A stretch of DNA of 64,000 nucleotides from Deltaproteobacteria bacterium (GTDB lineage: Bacteria > UBA10199 > JACPAL01 > JAHFST01), in assembly GCA_023265625.1 (NCBI GenBank), contig JAHFST010000004.1, positions 62,001-126,000 of the forward strand, given 5' to 3'. Made by a program: the position numbers and the translations under genes. Below, one piece after another: positions 49,467 to 58,727 of the stretch (within the stretch, counting starts at the first letter, position 1; the number at the start of each line of letters is the position of its first letter). Under the pieces are notes generated by a model. That model saw only the letters and a program-made list of their open reading frames with translations, searched no databases and was not told the origin of the DNA.

Positions 49467-49655
49467 AAAATCTCCTTGAGTAAACAAACATCTTATAGAG
49501 GGCGGTTTTTCTTGTCAACACAATGAACAGGGGATACAGAGAGAGCGAGTATTGGCCGGGCGGACTTGCTCCGACCGGTCAAACGGAACGAACGATGAGT
49601 TCACGATAACCAGATGGGGGTTAAAGGGGGAGAGCGGTATCTCCCCCCTAATATT

Positions 49656-50750
49656 ATGGGCTTCAAATGCGGCATCGTCGGCCTGCCAAACGTCGGCAAA
49701 TCCACCATCTTCAACGCCATGACCGCCGCCAAGGCGGAGGCGGCGAATTATCCGTTTTGTACGATTGATCCGAACGTGGGCATTGTGCAAGTCCCGGACG
49801 ATCGCTTGCAAAAGCTCGCCGCCCTTTTCCAGCCAGATAAGATAACGCCAACGGCCATTGAGTTTGTCGATATCGCCGGCCTCGTCAAAGGGGCCTCGCA
49901 GGGGGAAGGGTTGGGCAACCAATTCTTGGGACACATCCGCCAGGTGGATGCGATCGCTCACATTGTGCGCTGCTTTGATGATCCGGACGTGGTCCACGTC
50001 CATGGCGGGGTGGACCCGGCGCGGGATATTGAGGTGATCAATACCGAACTGGCCCTGGCCGATCTCGATACCGTCACCAAGCGCGTGCAGAAACTGGAAA
50101 AACAGGCCAAGGTCGGGGACAAGACCGCGCAACAATCACTGGGGGTTTATCAAAAAGTGCTGCAGGGGTTGGAAGCGGGCCAGCAGGTCCGATCGTTGGG
50201 ACTCAAACCAGAAGAGTGCCATCTCATCGCTGATTCCTTTTTACTGACATTAAAACCAATCCTCTACGTCACCAATGTCTCGGAACAAGAAGTGAAGACA
50301 GAAAACGCCGCTGTCGCAGAAGTCCGACGCCTAGCGGCCCAGGAAGGGGCCGAGGTGGTGGTGATCAGTGGCAAGGTCGAATCCGAGATCGCTGAACTGG
50401 CCCATGACGAGCGCGAGGCCTTTCTTCACGACCTAGGCCTGAAAGAATCCGGCCTCGCCCAACTGGCCCGGGCCGGCTACAAACTCCTGGGGCTGGCCAC
50501 TTTTTTTACCGCAGGCAAACAAGAAGTCCGCGCATGGACCATTCGACACAACACCTTGGCCCCTCAAGCCGCCGGGGTGATCCATTCCGATTTTGAAAAG
50601 GGTTTCATCCGGGCCGAGTGTTATCATATCAACGATATCTTCACATTGGGCTCGGAGCAAAAAATCAAGGAGTCTGGAAAAATGCGGTTGGAGGGGAAGG
50701 AATACGTTGTCAAAGATGGCGATGTCTTGTTTTTCCGGTTTAACGTGTAG
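49656..50750 (+). CDS. ychF: redox-regulated ATPase YchF (OLA1 family)
   Basis: A 364-residue Obg-like P-loop protein of normal length. It shows GIVGLPNVGKSTIFNAMT, FVDIAGLVKGASQGEGLGNQFLG, the altered NKxE position YVTNVSE (the ATP-preferring form) and a C-terminal TGS domain ending in KDGDVLFFRFNV. It binds ribosomes and prefers ATP. The ATG at 49656 gives the family start. The TAG stop is supplied by repeat A8. Confidence 0.96.
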   Translation: MGFKCGIVGLPNVGKSTIFNAMTAAKAEAANYPFCTIDPNVGIVQVPDDRLQKLAALFQPDKITPTAIEFVDIAGLVKGASQGEGLGNQFLGHIRQVDAIAHIVRCFDDPDVVHVHGGVDPARDIEVINTELALADLDTVTKRVQKLEKQAKVGDKTAQQSLGVYQKVLQGLEAGQQVRSLGLKPEECHLIADSFLLTLKPILYVTNVSEQEVKTENAAVAEVRRLAAQEGAEVVVISGKVESEIAELAHDEREAFLHDLGLKESGLAQLARAGYKLLGLATFFTAGKQEVRAWTIRHNTLAPQAAGVIHSDFEKGFIRAECYHINDIFTLGSEQKIKESGKMRLEGKEYVVKDGDVLFFRFNV

Positions 50751-50795
50751 GGGCGTGATTCATCACGCCCGGGCGCCATGAATGGCGCCCCTACA
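50746..50795. repeat. TGTAGGGG palindromic repeat, copy A8
   Basis: Begins TGTAGGGGCGTGATTCATCA and ends GAATGGCGCCCCTACA. It holds two palindromes. It occupies the whole gap between the convergent ychF and lipoprotein genes, supplying the ychF stop. Confidence 0.92.
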
Positions 50796-50796
50796 A

Positions 50797-51306
50797 TCAA
50801 TATTTTGTAATCACAAACGTCCGTTTCCAATAATTATTGTAGTAATGAACCTCCTCAAACTCCTCGGCGATCACCTTTTCCGGGATCATGAGGTTGAAGG
50901 TGACTTCATAACTAACGGGAATATTTTCCGGATATTCGATCTGACGGCGCAACTCCGAAGGGAGCCCGCGCCAGATCTTGACCTTGCTAAGCTTCACGCT
51001 GTTCATCAATCGATGGACCCGTCCCTCATGATCCACCAAGGTCCAACGATCCTTGGTGGGACTCATCGGCACAATGAATGGCGAGGTGTTCCGCACCGCC
51101 ACATTGAGCAACTTGTATCCCGGCACCAAGCCATCCAGGCGGTTGTCGTAAGAGGCGTCCACGGAAAAACCAAAATAAGGGATCAGGGCCCCACCCTGGA
51201 CTTCGATGGGCTTGGTGCGGCTACCCGGGGGTTTTTTGACACGATCGGAGACACATCCCGAGAGGATGGAGAGGCAGACCAGGAGGACCCAAGTTTTTTT
51301 AAACAT
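50797..51306 (-). CDS. hypothetical lipoprotein
   Basis: A 169-residue protein with a lipoprotein signal (VLLVCLSILSGC, Cys18) and a beta-rich body (VDASYDNRLDG, LLNVAVRNTSPFIVPMSP, WTLVDHEGRVHRL, VSYEVTFNLMIPEKV). The middle looks like an immunoglobulin-like telokin/DUF4352-type sheet, but I do not recognise a family with confidence. It starts next to the oppF stop and may be the last gene of the opp operon. Confidence 0.7.
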   Translation of the reverse strand: MFKKTWVLLVCLSILSGCVSDRVKKPPGSRTKPIEVQGGALIPYFGFSVDASYDNRLDGLVPGYKLLNVAVRNTSPFIVPMSPTKDRWTLVDHEGRVHRLMNSVKLSKVKIWRGLPSELRRQIEYPENIPVSYEVTFNLMIPEKVIAEEFEEVHYYNNYWKRTFVITKY

Positions 51307-52277
51307 TATCCAATCCTATCGATAAAATGACAACTCGCCCAATGGTCTTTTTGCCACTCCTTAAACACCGGCTTCTCCTCACGACAACGCGCCTCCGCAA
51401 ACGGACACCGGGTATGAAAGGTACACCCGCTGGGAGGGGCCAATGGCGAGGGCACCTCCCCGGACAACACCAACTTCTTGCGCGCCTTTCCCAGATCCAC
51501 CACCGGAATCGCGGCCATCAGGGCCTGGGTGTAGGGATGCAAGGGTTTTGCAAACGCCGCCTTGGGCGCCAGCTCCACAATTTCCCCCAAATACATCACA
51601 GCAATCCGGTGGGAGAGATACTTCACCATTTTGAGGTCGTGGGCAATGAAAAGATACGTGAGCTTAAATTTCTCCTGCAAATCTTGCAAGAGATTGACAA
51701 TTTGCGAGGCCACCGAGACATCCAGGGCGGAGACGGGTTCATCGGCGACAATCACGTCTGGCAACAAGGCAATCGCCCGGGCAATCCCAATGCGTTGCCG
51801 CTGTCCGCCGGAAAATTCATGGGGATACCGATCATAATGCTCCGGCTGCAAGCCCACCAAATTCAATAACTCGGCAACCTTCTCCCGCTGCTGACGGCGT
51901 GTTACCATCCCGTGGATACGGAGTGGCTCGGCGACAATCGAGCCGACGGTCATGCGCGGATTGAGCGAGGCATAGGGGTCTTGGAAAATCATCTGCAGCT
52001 TACGACGATAGGGCCTTAGTTCCCGACGCCCCAACGGGGCAATATCTTTGCCCGCAAATTCGATTTTCCCCGAATCCGGGTCGACCAACCGCATCACCAT
52101 GCGTGCCACGGTGGTCTTGCCACAGCCCGATTCCCCGACCAATCCAAGGGTCTCCCCCGGTTGAATCGAAAATGAAACCCCGCTGACCGCATGGACCCAG
52201 GCCTTGGGGCGGCCGAATAATCCGCCACGGACCGGGAATTTTTTGATCAGACGATTAATTTTTAATAATGGTTCCAT
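51306..52277 (-). CDS. oppF: peptide ABC importer ATPase, OppF/DppF type
   Basis: A 323-residue ABC ATPase: Walker [17 protein letters not shown], signature [15 protein letters not shown], Walker [15 protein letters not shown], and the oligopeptide-type C-terminal extension with Cys residues ([20 protein letters not shown]) that bind a cluster in DppD-like proteins. It works with the other ATPase and two permeases encoded in the same operon. It starts three bases after the oppD stop. Confidence 0.93.
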   Translation of the reverse strand: MEPLLKINRLIKKFPVRGGLFGRPKAWVHAVSGVSFSIQPGETLGLVGESGCGKTTVARMVMRLVDPDSGKIEFAGKDIAPLGRRELRPYRRKLQMIFQDPYASLNPRMTVGSIVAEPLRIHGMVTRRQQREKVAELLNLVGLQPEHYDRYPHEFSGGQRQRIGIARAIALLPDVIVADEPVSALDVSVASQIVNLLQDLQEKFKLTYLFIAHDLKMVKYLSHRIAVMYLGEIVELAPKAAFAKPLHPYTQALMAAIPVVDLGKARKKLVLSGEVPSPLAPPSGCTFHTRCPFAEARCREEKPVFKEWQKDHWASCHFIDRIG

Positions 52278-52280
52278 AAA

Positions 52281-53282
52281 TCACAATTCCGGAAAAAAAC
52301 AGCGCGCCACCTGCCCCTCCCCCATCACCATCAGTTCAGGATCTTCCTCCCGACATCGCTGCTGCACCCGATCACATCTCTCCTGAAACGAACACCCCCG
52401 GGGCAGGGCCGCCAGGCTGGGGACCGATCCCGGAATCGTGCGGAGACGGCCCGTCGTATGAAAAGTCGGCAAGGCCTCCAACAAGGCCCGGGTGTAGGGA
52501 TGCCGGGGATGCGAAAAAATCTGCCGGACCGTCCCCTGCTCGACAATCTTGCCGGCATACATCACGATCACCTCATCGGCCTGCTCGGCCACCACCCCTA
52601 AATCATGGGTAATTAAAATCAGAGACATCCCGAGCCTTTCCCTCAACTCACGCAATAATTCCAACACCTGGGCCTGCACGGTCACATCCAGGGCCGTGGT
52701 AGGTTCGTCGGCGATTAAAATCTCCGGCCGGCACCCCAGGGCAATCGCAATCATCGCCCGCTGCCGCATCCCGCCGGACAATTCATGGGGATAACTGCGC
52801 GCCGCCCGCTCGGGATCCGGGATGCGCACCAGGCGCAATACCTCCAAAACCTGTTCCCAACGCTGGGCCTCGTTCAACTCCTTCTGATGGAGGGCCACCG
52901 CTTCTTCAATCTGGTCGCCGATGGTAAAGACCGGGTTCAAACTCGTCATGGGTTCCTGGAAGATCATGGCAATCTTACCACCGCGAAACCTACGCATCTC
53001 CGATTCTTCGAGAGTCAGGAGGTCCACGGTCCCTGTAGGGGCGTATTGCAATACGCCCCTACACGACACCATGACCCTACCCCCCACAATTTTTCCAGGA
53101 GCCGAAACCAACCTTAAAATCGACAAGGCGGTCACCGATTTTCCGGAACCGGATTCGCCCACAATACCTACCGTCTTGCCACGTGGCACGGTGAAGGAAA
53201 CGTCATCGACCGATTTGAATACACCCCGTTCGGTGAAAAAATAGGTTTTTAGATTTTCGACTGTCAACAATGTATCATTCAT
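52281..53282 (-). CDS. oppD: peptide ABC importer ATPase, OppD/DppD type
   Basis: A 333-residue ABC ATPase with Walker A GIVGESGSGKSVTALS, IAMIFQEPMTSLNPVFTIG, signature LSGGMRQRAMIAIAL, Walker B ILIADEPTTALDVTVQA and C-terminal CSFQERCDRVQQRC. Just before the Q-loop region about ten residues (CRGVLQYAPT) are the translation of palindromic repeat A9, replacing part of the usual loop. The ATG at 53282 gives the family start; the open frame upstream runs into repeat A10. Confidence 0.93.
   Translation of the reverse strand: MNDTLLTVENLKTYFFTERGVFKSVDDVSFTVPRGKTVGIVGESGSGKSVTALSILRLVSAPGKIVGGRVMVSCRGVLQYAPTGTVDLLTLEESEMRRFRGGKIAMIFQEPMTSLNPVFTIGDQIEEAVALHQKELNEAQRWEQVLEVLRLVRIPDPERAARSYPHELSGGMRQRAMIAIALGCRPEILIADEPTTALDVTVQAQVLELLRELRERLGMSLILITHDLGVVAEQADEVIVMYAGKIVEQGTVRQIFSHPRHPYTRALLEALPTFHTTGRLRTIPGSVPSLAALPRGCSFQERCDRVQQRCREEDPELMVMGEGQVARCFFPEL
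53034..53063. repeat. TGTAGGGG palindrome, copy A9, inside oppD
   Basis: A perfect 30-base palindrome (TGTAGGGGCGTATTG and its complement). It is ten codons long and starts on a codon boundary, read TGT AGG GGC on the oppD strand, so the frame stays open. Confidence 0.93.
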
Positions 53283-53285
53283 AAT

Positions 53286-53348
53286 TGTAGGGGCAACCCT
53301 ACGTGGTTGCCCTCTCGGTCCGGGCGGCCACATAGGGCCGCCCCTACA
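53286..53348. repeat. TGTAGGGG palindromic repeat, copy A10
   Basis: Starts TGTAGGGGCAACCCTACGTG and ends ATAGGGCCGCCCCTACA; two internal palindromes. Fills the oppC-oppD gap. It lies 3 bases before the oppD start and 6 bases after the oppC stop, so it includes the oppD ribosome binding region. Confidence 0.9.
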
Positions 53349-53354
53349 GCAACG

Positions 53355-54209
53355 TCAAATTTTCAACCTTGGATCAATGGCATCCCGCAACCCCTCCCCC
53401 ACCAGATTGTAGGCCGTGACCGTTAAAAAAATGGCGGCGCCCGGGAAAATCGCCAGCCACCAGGCAATGTCCATAAAATCGCGGGACTGAGATAGGATCT
53501 CTCCCCAGGAAGGCGTCGGGGGTTGGACGCCAAAGCCCAGAAATGAGAGCCCCGATTCCACCAAGATCGCCGAGGCCACCCCGAAGGTGGACGAGACCAA
53601 CACCGGGGCCAAGCCATTGGGCAAGATATGCCGAAAAATAATCCGTAACGAACCCGCCCCAATCACCCGGGAGGCCAGGACAAAATCCTGACCGCGCAAT
53701 TTGAAAAATTCCCCGCGCACCAGCCGGGCAATCCCCGGCCAGCTGGTAAGACCAATCACCACCATGATGTTGTAGAGGGAAGGACCCACAAAGGCCAGAA
53801 CGGTCAGGATCAGAAAAAAGGTGGGAAAACAAATCATCACCTCGATCATCCTGGAAATCACCATATCGACCCAGCCCCCAAAATAACCGGCCAAGGCCCC
53901 CAAAAAAATCCCAATCGCCACATACAAAACAACCGCCACAAAACCCACCGAGAGCGACACCCGAGTCCCAAACACCATCCGGGCAAACACATCCCGCCCC
54001 TGCGCATCGGTCCCCAACCAATGATGCATCGAGGGTGAAAGCAAAATCGCATTGAGATCATAGGCCGTCGGCGAATAACGCGCGATCCAAGGGGCCGCAA
54101 AGGCCACGAGGAAAAGGGATAAGACGAAAATTAACCCTACCACGGCGAGCTTATCGCGCTGGAATTGCCGCCAGACTTGTCGCCAATAAGATTCGTGTTT
54201 GGTTCCCAT
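53355..54209 (-). CDS. oppC: peptide ABC importer permease, OppC/DppC type
   Basis: A 284-residue inner membrane protein with about six transmembrane helices: an N-terminal one (LAVVGLIFVLSLFLVAFAAPWI), then HWLGTDAQGRDVFARMVFGTRVSL (a family signature), and the ATPase-coupling EAA loop at VIGAGSLRIIFRHILPNGLAPV. It ends NLVGEGLRDAIDPRLK as usual for the family. The ATG at 54209 was chosen over 54275, which would translate repeat A11. Confidence 0.92.
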   Translation of the reverse strand: MGTKHESYWRQVWRQFQRDKLAVVGLIFVLSLFLVAFAAPWIARYSPTAYDLNAILLSPSMHHWLGTDAQGRDVFARMVFGTRVSLSVGFVAVVLYVAIGIFLGALAGYFGGWVDMVISRMIEVMICFPTFFLILTVLAFVGPSLYNIMVVIGLTSWPGIARLVRGEFFKLRGQDFVLASRVIGAGSLRIIFRHILPNGLAPVLVSSTFGVASAILVESGLSFLGFGVQPPTPSWGEILSQSRDFMDIAWWLAIFPGAAIFLTVTAYNLVGEGLRDAIDPRLKI

Positions 54210-54217
54210 ATTTCTCC

Positions 54218-54292
54218 TGTAGGGGCAGACCCATGTGTCTGCCCCCATTGTGGCCACCCGAGATAGGGCGCACACATGGGTGCGCCCCTACA
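54218..54292. repeat. TGTAGGGG palindromic repeat, copy A11
   Basis: Begins TGTAGGGGCAGACCCATGTG and ends ATGGGTGCGCCCCTACA. On the minus strand the oppB stop TAG (54288-54290) is bases 3-5 of the element. It fills the oppB-oppC gap. Confidence 0.92.
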
Positions 54293-55292
54293 TCCCCTCA
54301 AACGAAATCCTCGGATCGACCCACACATACATCAAATCACTCACCAAAATACCCACCAGCGTGAGCAAGGCCTCAATCGCCGCAATCGCCATCACGGTCG
54401 GGTAATCGCGCGACAAGACGGCCTCAAACCCGAGTTTCCCCATGCCCGGGATGGAAAAAATTTGTTCCACCACCACGCTCCCGCCGATCATGGCCGGCAA
54501 CAGGGTTCCGGAAAGCGTGATGAGGGGAATCAACGAATTGCGCAAGGCATGCTTGAGAATGACCGCCGATTCCGAAAGCCCCTTGGCCCGGGCGGTGCGA
54601 ATATAATCCTGCCGGATCACCTCCAAGAGCTGGGCCCGGGACAGCCGCGCCAAAAAAGCAAACCCCCCGTAGGTCAAGACGATGATCGGCAAGACAAGAT
54701 GCCACAACACATTGCCAAACTGTCCCCAGCGCGTGAGCTCTCCCACGCCCTGAGAGGAAATCCCCGCCACCGGAAAAAGGTTGAGGTACTCCCCTCCCCC
54801 CAAATAAATGATCAAGATCATCGCCACCCAAAAAGACGGCAGCGAGTACAGGATAAACAAAATGACCGTGACCGCCTGGTCCAATAGGGTCCGCGATTTG
54901 AGGGCCGAGAAAATCCCCAAGGGAATGGAGATGAGATAAATCAAAAAAATCGAAATGAAATTCAGCAAAAGGGTGACGGGCAACGCCTCCCGAATCTTCG
55001 TCAAAACGGGACGATGATCTTTGTAAGAATCCCCAAAATTAAACGTCGCCAATCGTTTGATCCACTGCAGATATTGAACATGAATCGGTTGATCGAGACC
55101 GTAGAGTTTCTTCGTCTGCTCGATCACAGCCTTGGAGACCGTCTCGGTCCGAATCCCCTCTCCGCCCATCTGCTGGATCTTGAGCGACACCGGGCTGCCG
55201 GGAGCCATTTGAATGATCAAAAAAGTGATGAGGGTGATCCCCAAAAAAGTGGGTATAATGAGCAACAACCGTTTAAAAAGATAAACGCCCAC
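54288..55292 (-). CDS. oppB: peptide ABC importer permease, OppB/DppB type
   Basis: A 334-residue permease with six predicted membrane helices, starting YLFKRLLLIIPTFLGITLIT as the family does. It has the periplasmic GPGSPVSL-like segment (MAPGSPVSLKI) and the EAA loop at AKGLSESAVILKHALRNSLIPLI, ending DLMYVWVDPRI. The start is probably the GTG at 55292; TTG at 55331 is possible. No substrate-binding protein (OppA) gene is present in the window. The stop TAG is supplied by repeat A11. Confidence 0.9.
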   Translation of the reverse strand: MGVYLFKRLLLIIPTFLGITLITFLIIQMAPGSPVSLKIQQMGGEGIRTETVSKAVIEQTKKLYGLDQPIHVQYLQWIKRLATFNFGDSYKDHRPVLTKIREALPVTLLLNFISIFLIYLISIPLGIFSALKSRTLLDQAVTVILFILYSLPSFWVAMILIIYLGGGEYLNLFPVAGISSQGVGELTRWGQFGNVLWHLVLPIIVLTYGGFAFLARLSRAQLLEVIRQDYIRTARAKGLSESAVILKHALRNSLIPLITLSGTLLPAMIGGSVVVEQIFSIPGMGKLGFEAVLSRDYPTVMAIAAIEALLTLVGILVSDLMYVWVDPRISFEGM

Positions 55293-55388
55293 GGGAACGG
55301 GTTCTCTAAAACAATTTTGGGACAAAGGCAATGAGTTAGCCTTATTACTTGCATCTCGATTTCATTTTCTGCTAACAGAAACCCACCG

Positions 55389-56546
55389 ATGAAGATCCAC
55401 GAGTACCAAGGCAAGGACATTTTACGAAAATACGGCGTCCCCGTACCCAACGGGCGGATGGCGACCTCGGTGGATGAGGCCGTCCAAATTGCGCGCGAGT
55501 TGGCGGGGGTCGTGGTGGTCAAGGCCCAGATCCATGCGGGCGGACGCGGCAAGGGCGGCGGGGTCAAGGTGGCCAAGAATGCCGACGAGGCCCGTGAATA
55601 CGCCGGCAAGATTTTAGGGATGCAGCTAATCACCCATCAAACGGGACCCGCAGGACAAAAGGTGCGTCGACTGCTGGTCGAACAAGGATGTGAGATTGCC
55701 AAGGAATATTATTTGGGTGCCACGCTGGATCGGGTCACTGGTTTTATCACCATCATGGCCAGCACCGAGGGCGGCATGGAGATTGAAGAAGTCGCCGCTA
55801 AACACCCCGAAAAGATTTTAAAAGTGGGCATCGATCCCGCTGCCGGTTTTCAGGCCTACCAGGGGCGTAAACTAGCCTTTGGCCTCGGCCTCGACAAAGA
55901 TCAGGCCAATAAATTCGTCAGTTTTGTCGCCAAGCTCTATCAGGCCTATGTGAAGAGTGACTGCTCGCTCGCCGAAATCAACCCCTTGGTCTTGACTAAG
56001 CAGGGAGATTTTCTCGCCCTGGATGCCAAGATCAACTTTGACGACAATGCCCTGTTCCGCCACAAAGACTTTGAAGAGCTGCGCGACCTGGATGAGGAGG
56101 ACTTGGCCGAGATCGAGGCCAAAAAATATGACCTCTCTTACATCAGTCTCAATGGCAGTATTGGTTGCATGGTCAACGGGGCCGGGCTCGCGATGGCCAC
56201 GATGGATATCATCAAGCACCAAGGTGGAGAGCCGGCTAATTTTCTGGATGTAGGGGGCGGGGCCACGGCCGAGAAGGTCACGGCCGCCTTCAAAATCATC
56301 CTGAAGGATCCCAAGGTGAAGGGCATCTTGGTCAATATCTTTGGCGGGATCATGAAATGTGACATCATCGCCACGGGGGTCGTCACCGCGGCCCGCGAGG
56401 TGCAGATCAAGGTCCCGGTCGTGGTGCGATTGCAAGGCACGAATGTGGATCTGGGTAAGAAAATTTTGCAGGAATCGGGATTGAAGCTGATCTCGGAGGA
56501 TGATTTGGCCGTGGCGGCGAAAAAAATTGTTGAGGTAGCGAGATAA
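55389..56546 (+). CDS. sucC: succinate-CoA ligase, beta subunit
   Basis: A 385-residue ATP-grasp subunit. It begins [21 protein letters not shown] and has [20 protein letters not shown], the metal-binding [15 protein letters not shown] and [37 protein letters not shown]. It makes ATP or GTP in the TCA cycle with SucD. It diverges from the opp operon with about 100 bases between starts, and is followed by sucD and ndk. Confidence 0.97.
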   Translation: MKIHEYQGKDILRKYGVPVPNGRMATSVDEAVQIARELAGVVVVKAQIHAGGRGKGGGVKVAKNADEAREYAGKILGMQLITHQTGPAGQKVRRLLVEQGCEIAKEYYLGATLDRVTGFITIMASTEGGMEIEEVAAKHPEKILKVGIDPAAGFQAYQGRKLAFGLGLDKDQANKFVSFVAKLYQAYVKSDCSLAEINPLVLTKQGDFLALDAKINFDDNALFRHKDFEELRDLDEEDLAEIEAKKYDLSYISLNGSIGCMVNGAGLAMATMDIIKHQGGEPANFLDVGGGATAEKVTAAFKIILKDPKVKGILVNIFGGIMKCDIIATGVVTAAREVQIKVPVVVRLQGTNVDLGKKILQESGLKLISEDDLAVAAKKIVEVAR

Positions 56547-56549
56547 TGG

Positions 56550-56614
56550 TGTAGGGGCGGCCCTATGTGGCCGCCCTGGGGCAACTGGGGCAACCACATA
56601 GGGTTGCCCGTACA
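56550..56614. repeat. TGTAGGGG palindromic repeat, copy A12
   Basis: Starts TGTAGGGGCGGCCCTATGTG and ends CATAGGGTTGCCCGTACA, with a one-base change in the right end. It fills the sucC-sucD gap without ending the frame of sucC (stop four bases before). Confidence 0.88.
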
Positions 56615-56624
56615 GGAATCATCT

Positions 56625-57494
56625 ATGTCAGTTTTGGTAGATAAAAATACAAAGTTGTTGGTCCAAGGAATCACTGGAAACACCGGGCAGTTTCATACCC
56701 GGCAATGCCGTGAATATGGCACCAATATTGTCGCCGGGGTCACGCCAGGCAAGGGCGGGCAGGATTTTGAAGGAATTCCGATCTTCGACACCGTCGCCGC
56801 CGCCGTCAAGGCGACCGGGGCGAATGCCTCGATGATCTATGTCCCGCCGCCGTTTGCCGGTGATGCGATCCTGGAGGCGGTTGATGCGGGAATTGACTTG
56901 GCCGTTTGTATCACCGAGGGAATCCCGGTCATGGATATGGTGCAGGTGAAGCGGGCCATGGCGGGTTCCAAGACTCGGTTGATCGGACCGAATTGTCCCG
57001 GCATCATCACGCCGGGGGAATGCAAGATCGGGATCATGCCGGGGCACATCCATCGACCCGGCAAAGTGGGCATCGTCTCACGCAGCGGCACCCTCACCTA
57101 CGAGGCCGTGGATCAGGTCACCAAGATTGGTTTGGGCCAATCGACCTGCATTGGCATTGGCGGGGACCCGGTCAACGGCACCAATTTTATTGATTGCCTT
57201 GCCCTTTTCAACGCGGATCCGCAAACTGAGGCCATTATCATGATCGGCGAGATTGGCGGTTCCGCCGAAGAAGAAGCGGCGGATTATATTCGCAAAAATG
57301 TTAAAAAACCGGTGGTGAGTTTCATTGCCGGGAGTTCAGCCCCGGCCGGCAAGCGCATGGGCCATGCCGGCGCCATCATTGCCGGCGGCAAGGGCACCGC
57401 ATCGGACAAGATCAGGGCCTTGGAGGCCGCCGGTGTCGCGGTATCCAAGACGATCGCGGACGTGGGGCGGGTATTGAAGGAAACAATAAAATAG
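56625..57494 (+). CDS. sucD: succinate-CoA ligase, alpha subunit
   Basis: A 289-residue subunit with the CoA-binding [48 protein letters not shown] and the phosphorylated His in [15 protein letters not shown]. It is the partner of SucC just upstream. The ATG at 56625 is preferred because the frame above it is repeat A12. Confidence 0.97.
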   Translation: MSVLVDKNTKLLVQGITGNTGQFHTRQCREYGTNIVAGVTPGKGGQDFEGIPIFDTVAAAVKATGANASMIYVPPPFAGDAILEAVDAGIDLAVCITEGIPVMDMVQVKRAMAGSKTRLIGPNCPGIITPGECKIGIMPGHIHRPGKVGIVSRSGTLTYEAVDQVTKIGLGQSTCIGIGGDPVNGTNFIDCLALFNADPQTEAIIMIGEIGGSAEEEAADYIRKNVKKPVVSFIAGSSAPAGKRMGHAGAIIAGGKGTASDKIRALEAAGVAVSKTIADVGRVLKETIK

Positions 57495-57502
57495 GAAAAA
57501 AT

Positions 57503-57913
57503 ATGTCACAAGAACGCACCCTTTCCATCATCAAACCCGACGGCGTCCAAAAAAATGTCATTGGGGAATGTCTGCGTCGTTTTGAACAAGCCGGGCTCAA
57601 GATTGCCGGTGTTCGGATGCTTCAACTCAGCAAAAATCAGGCCGAGGAGTTTTATGCCGTGCATCGTGGCCGCCCCTTCTACGAATCCCTCGTCACCTAT
57701 ATGACCTCCGGACCGGTGGTCGCCTCAGTGTTAGTTGGGGACAACGCCGTCCTAAAAAATCGCGAGATCATGGGCGCCACCGATCCCAAAAAAGCCGCCC
57801 CCGGGACCATCCGCCGTGATTTGGCGGATTCCATCGAGGCCAATGTGGTGCATGGGTCTGATTCGGTCGAGAATGCCAAGATTGAGATTCGTTTTTTCTT
57901 TCCGGAACTTTAA
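57503..57913 (+). CDS. ndk: nucleoside diphosphate kinase
   Basis: A 136-residue kinase: [34 protein letters not shown] and the catalytic His in [16 protein letters not shown]. It balances nucleoside triphosphates and follows sucCD closely, as in many bacteria where it accepts the nucleotide formed by succinate-CoA ligase. The end overlaps the convergent unknown gene by 4 bases. Confidence 0.97.
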   Translation: MSQERTLSIIKPDGVQKNVIGECLRRFEQAGLKIAGVRMLQLSKNQAEEFYAVHRGRPFYESLVTYMTSGPVVASVLVGDNAVLKNREIMGATDPKKAAPGTIRRDLADSIEANVVHGSDSVENAKIEIRFFFPEL

Positions 57914-58638
57914 CCCACTCTGGGTGGTAGCAAATTTGTAAAAACCATAGGTCCTCTGGCATCAAACCTCATTAAATGCGCTTCCAAAAATCCTCTCTCA
58001 GGGGTTAGTAAAGTATCCCTTCCCAAAGCCGCCAATAAGCCAGCCTTAAGGCCCAGACCCATCGAATGAACTGGGTAACTAACGGTCTGGACGGATCGAG
58101 GATCAACCAGAGGAGTCGGGTCAATACCCAAAATACGGAGCAAGGCACGAGTCAATTCGTATGTCCTCTTTGTTTCCCGAATCATCGACGCAGGGACACT
58201 CTTACTGTCAAATGTGGGCAATTGATAGGTAAGATGAAACGCTGGATTCACTGATCCATTATGGACTTCTCTCTTACTGCCGATCGGCACAAGCGTGTCA
58301 TGCGCAAATTTGATCGCTCGGAGAAAGACCAGCTCATGAGAAAACCCCCAAAGATGAGCCGCTAGTCTGCGATCATCGGTCGTCCTAGTCTGCCCCATCA
58401 GCATTTGGGCCCTTTTTACTAGCCTCTCGGCAGGTCCAGGCAAGAAGCGACTCACGTTAAAGGACAGATCGGTGATATGGTCTCCCGAATCGGCAGGAAG
58501 CTGCGACAAAGAAAACTCGAGGCCTTGATGTAAGGCATTTAACCAACCATTTGCCAATCCGGCAAATTTTGAACTCACACAAGGAACCTCAACAATCGGC
58601 AAAAAGAGACGAAGAGCCATACTGGGATTATCGGCCAT
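57910..58638 (-). CDS. unrecognised protein, about 242 residues
   Basis: The frame is open to 58821; the likely start is ATG at 58638, since longer versions run into the repeat region and the opposite gene. The sequence is Leu, Arg and Pro-rich, with [34 protein letters not shown] and [20 protein letters not shown]. No signal peptide or membrane helix is evident. It diverges from the multi-HTH gene across a short AT-rich region with two GAAGACGGAG copies, suggesting a linked pair. No family recognised. Confidence 0.5.
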   Translation of the reverse strand: MADNPSMALRLFLPIVEVPCVSSKFAGLANGWLNALHQGLEFSLSQLPADSGDHITDLSFNVSRFLPGPAERLVKRAQMLMGQTRTTDDRRLAAHLWGFSHELVFLRAIKFAHDTLVPIGSKREVHNGSVNPAFHLTYQLPTFDSKSVPASMIRETKRTYELTRALLRILGIDPTPLVDPRSVQTVSYPVHSMGLGLKAGLLAALGRDTLLTPERGFLEAHLMRFDARGPMVFTNLLPPRVG

Positions 58639-58667
58639 CCGTCGAAAAAGTTGCGCCCTGATTCTAT

Positions 58668-58709
58668 GAAGACGGAGCAAATTTAAATTCAAATATTTTG
58701 AAGACGGAG
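58668..58709. repeat. GAAGACGGAG repeat pair upstream of the HTH gene
   Basis: GAAGACGGAG at 58668-58677 and 58700-58709, separated by AT-rich bases with AATTTAAATT. Related copies at 60814-60834 and, inverted, 60868-60881 and 47226-47251. Confidence 0.75.
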
Positions 58710-58727
58710 TACAGGCAACCTTTCCGC

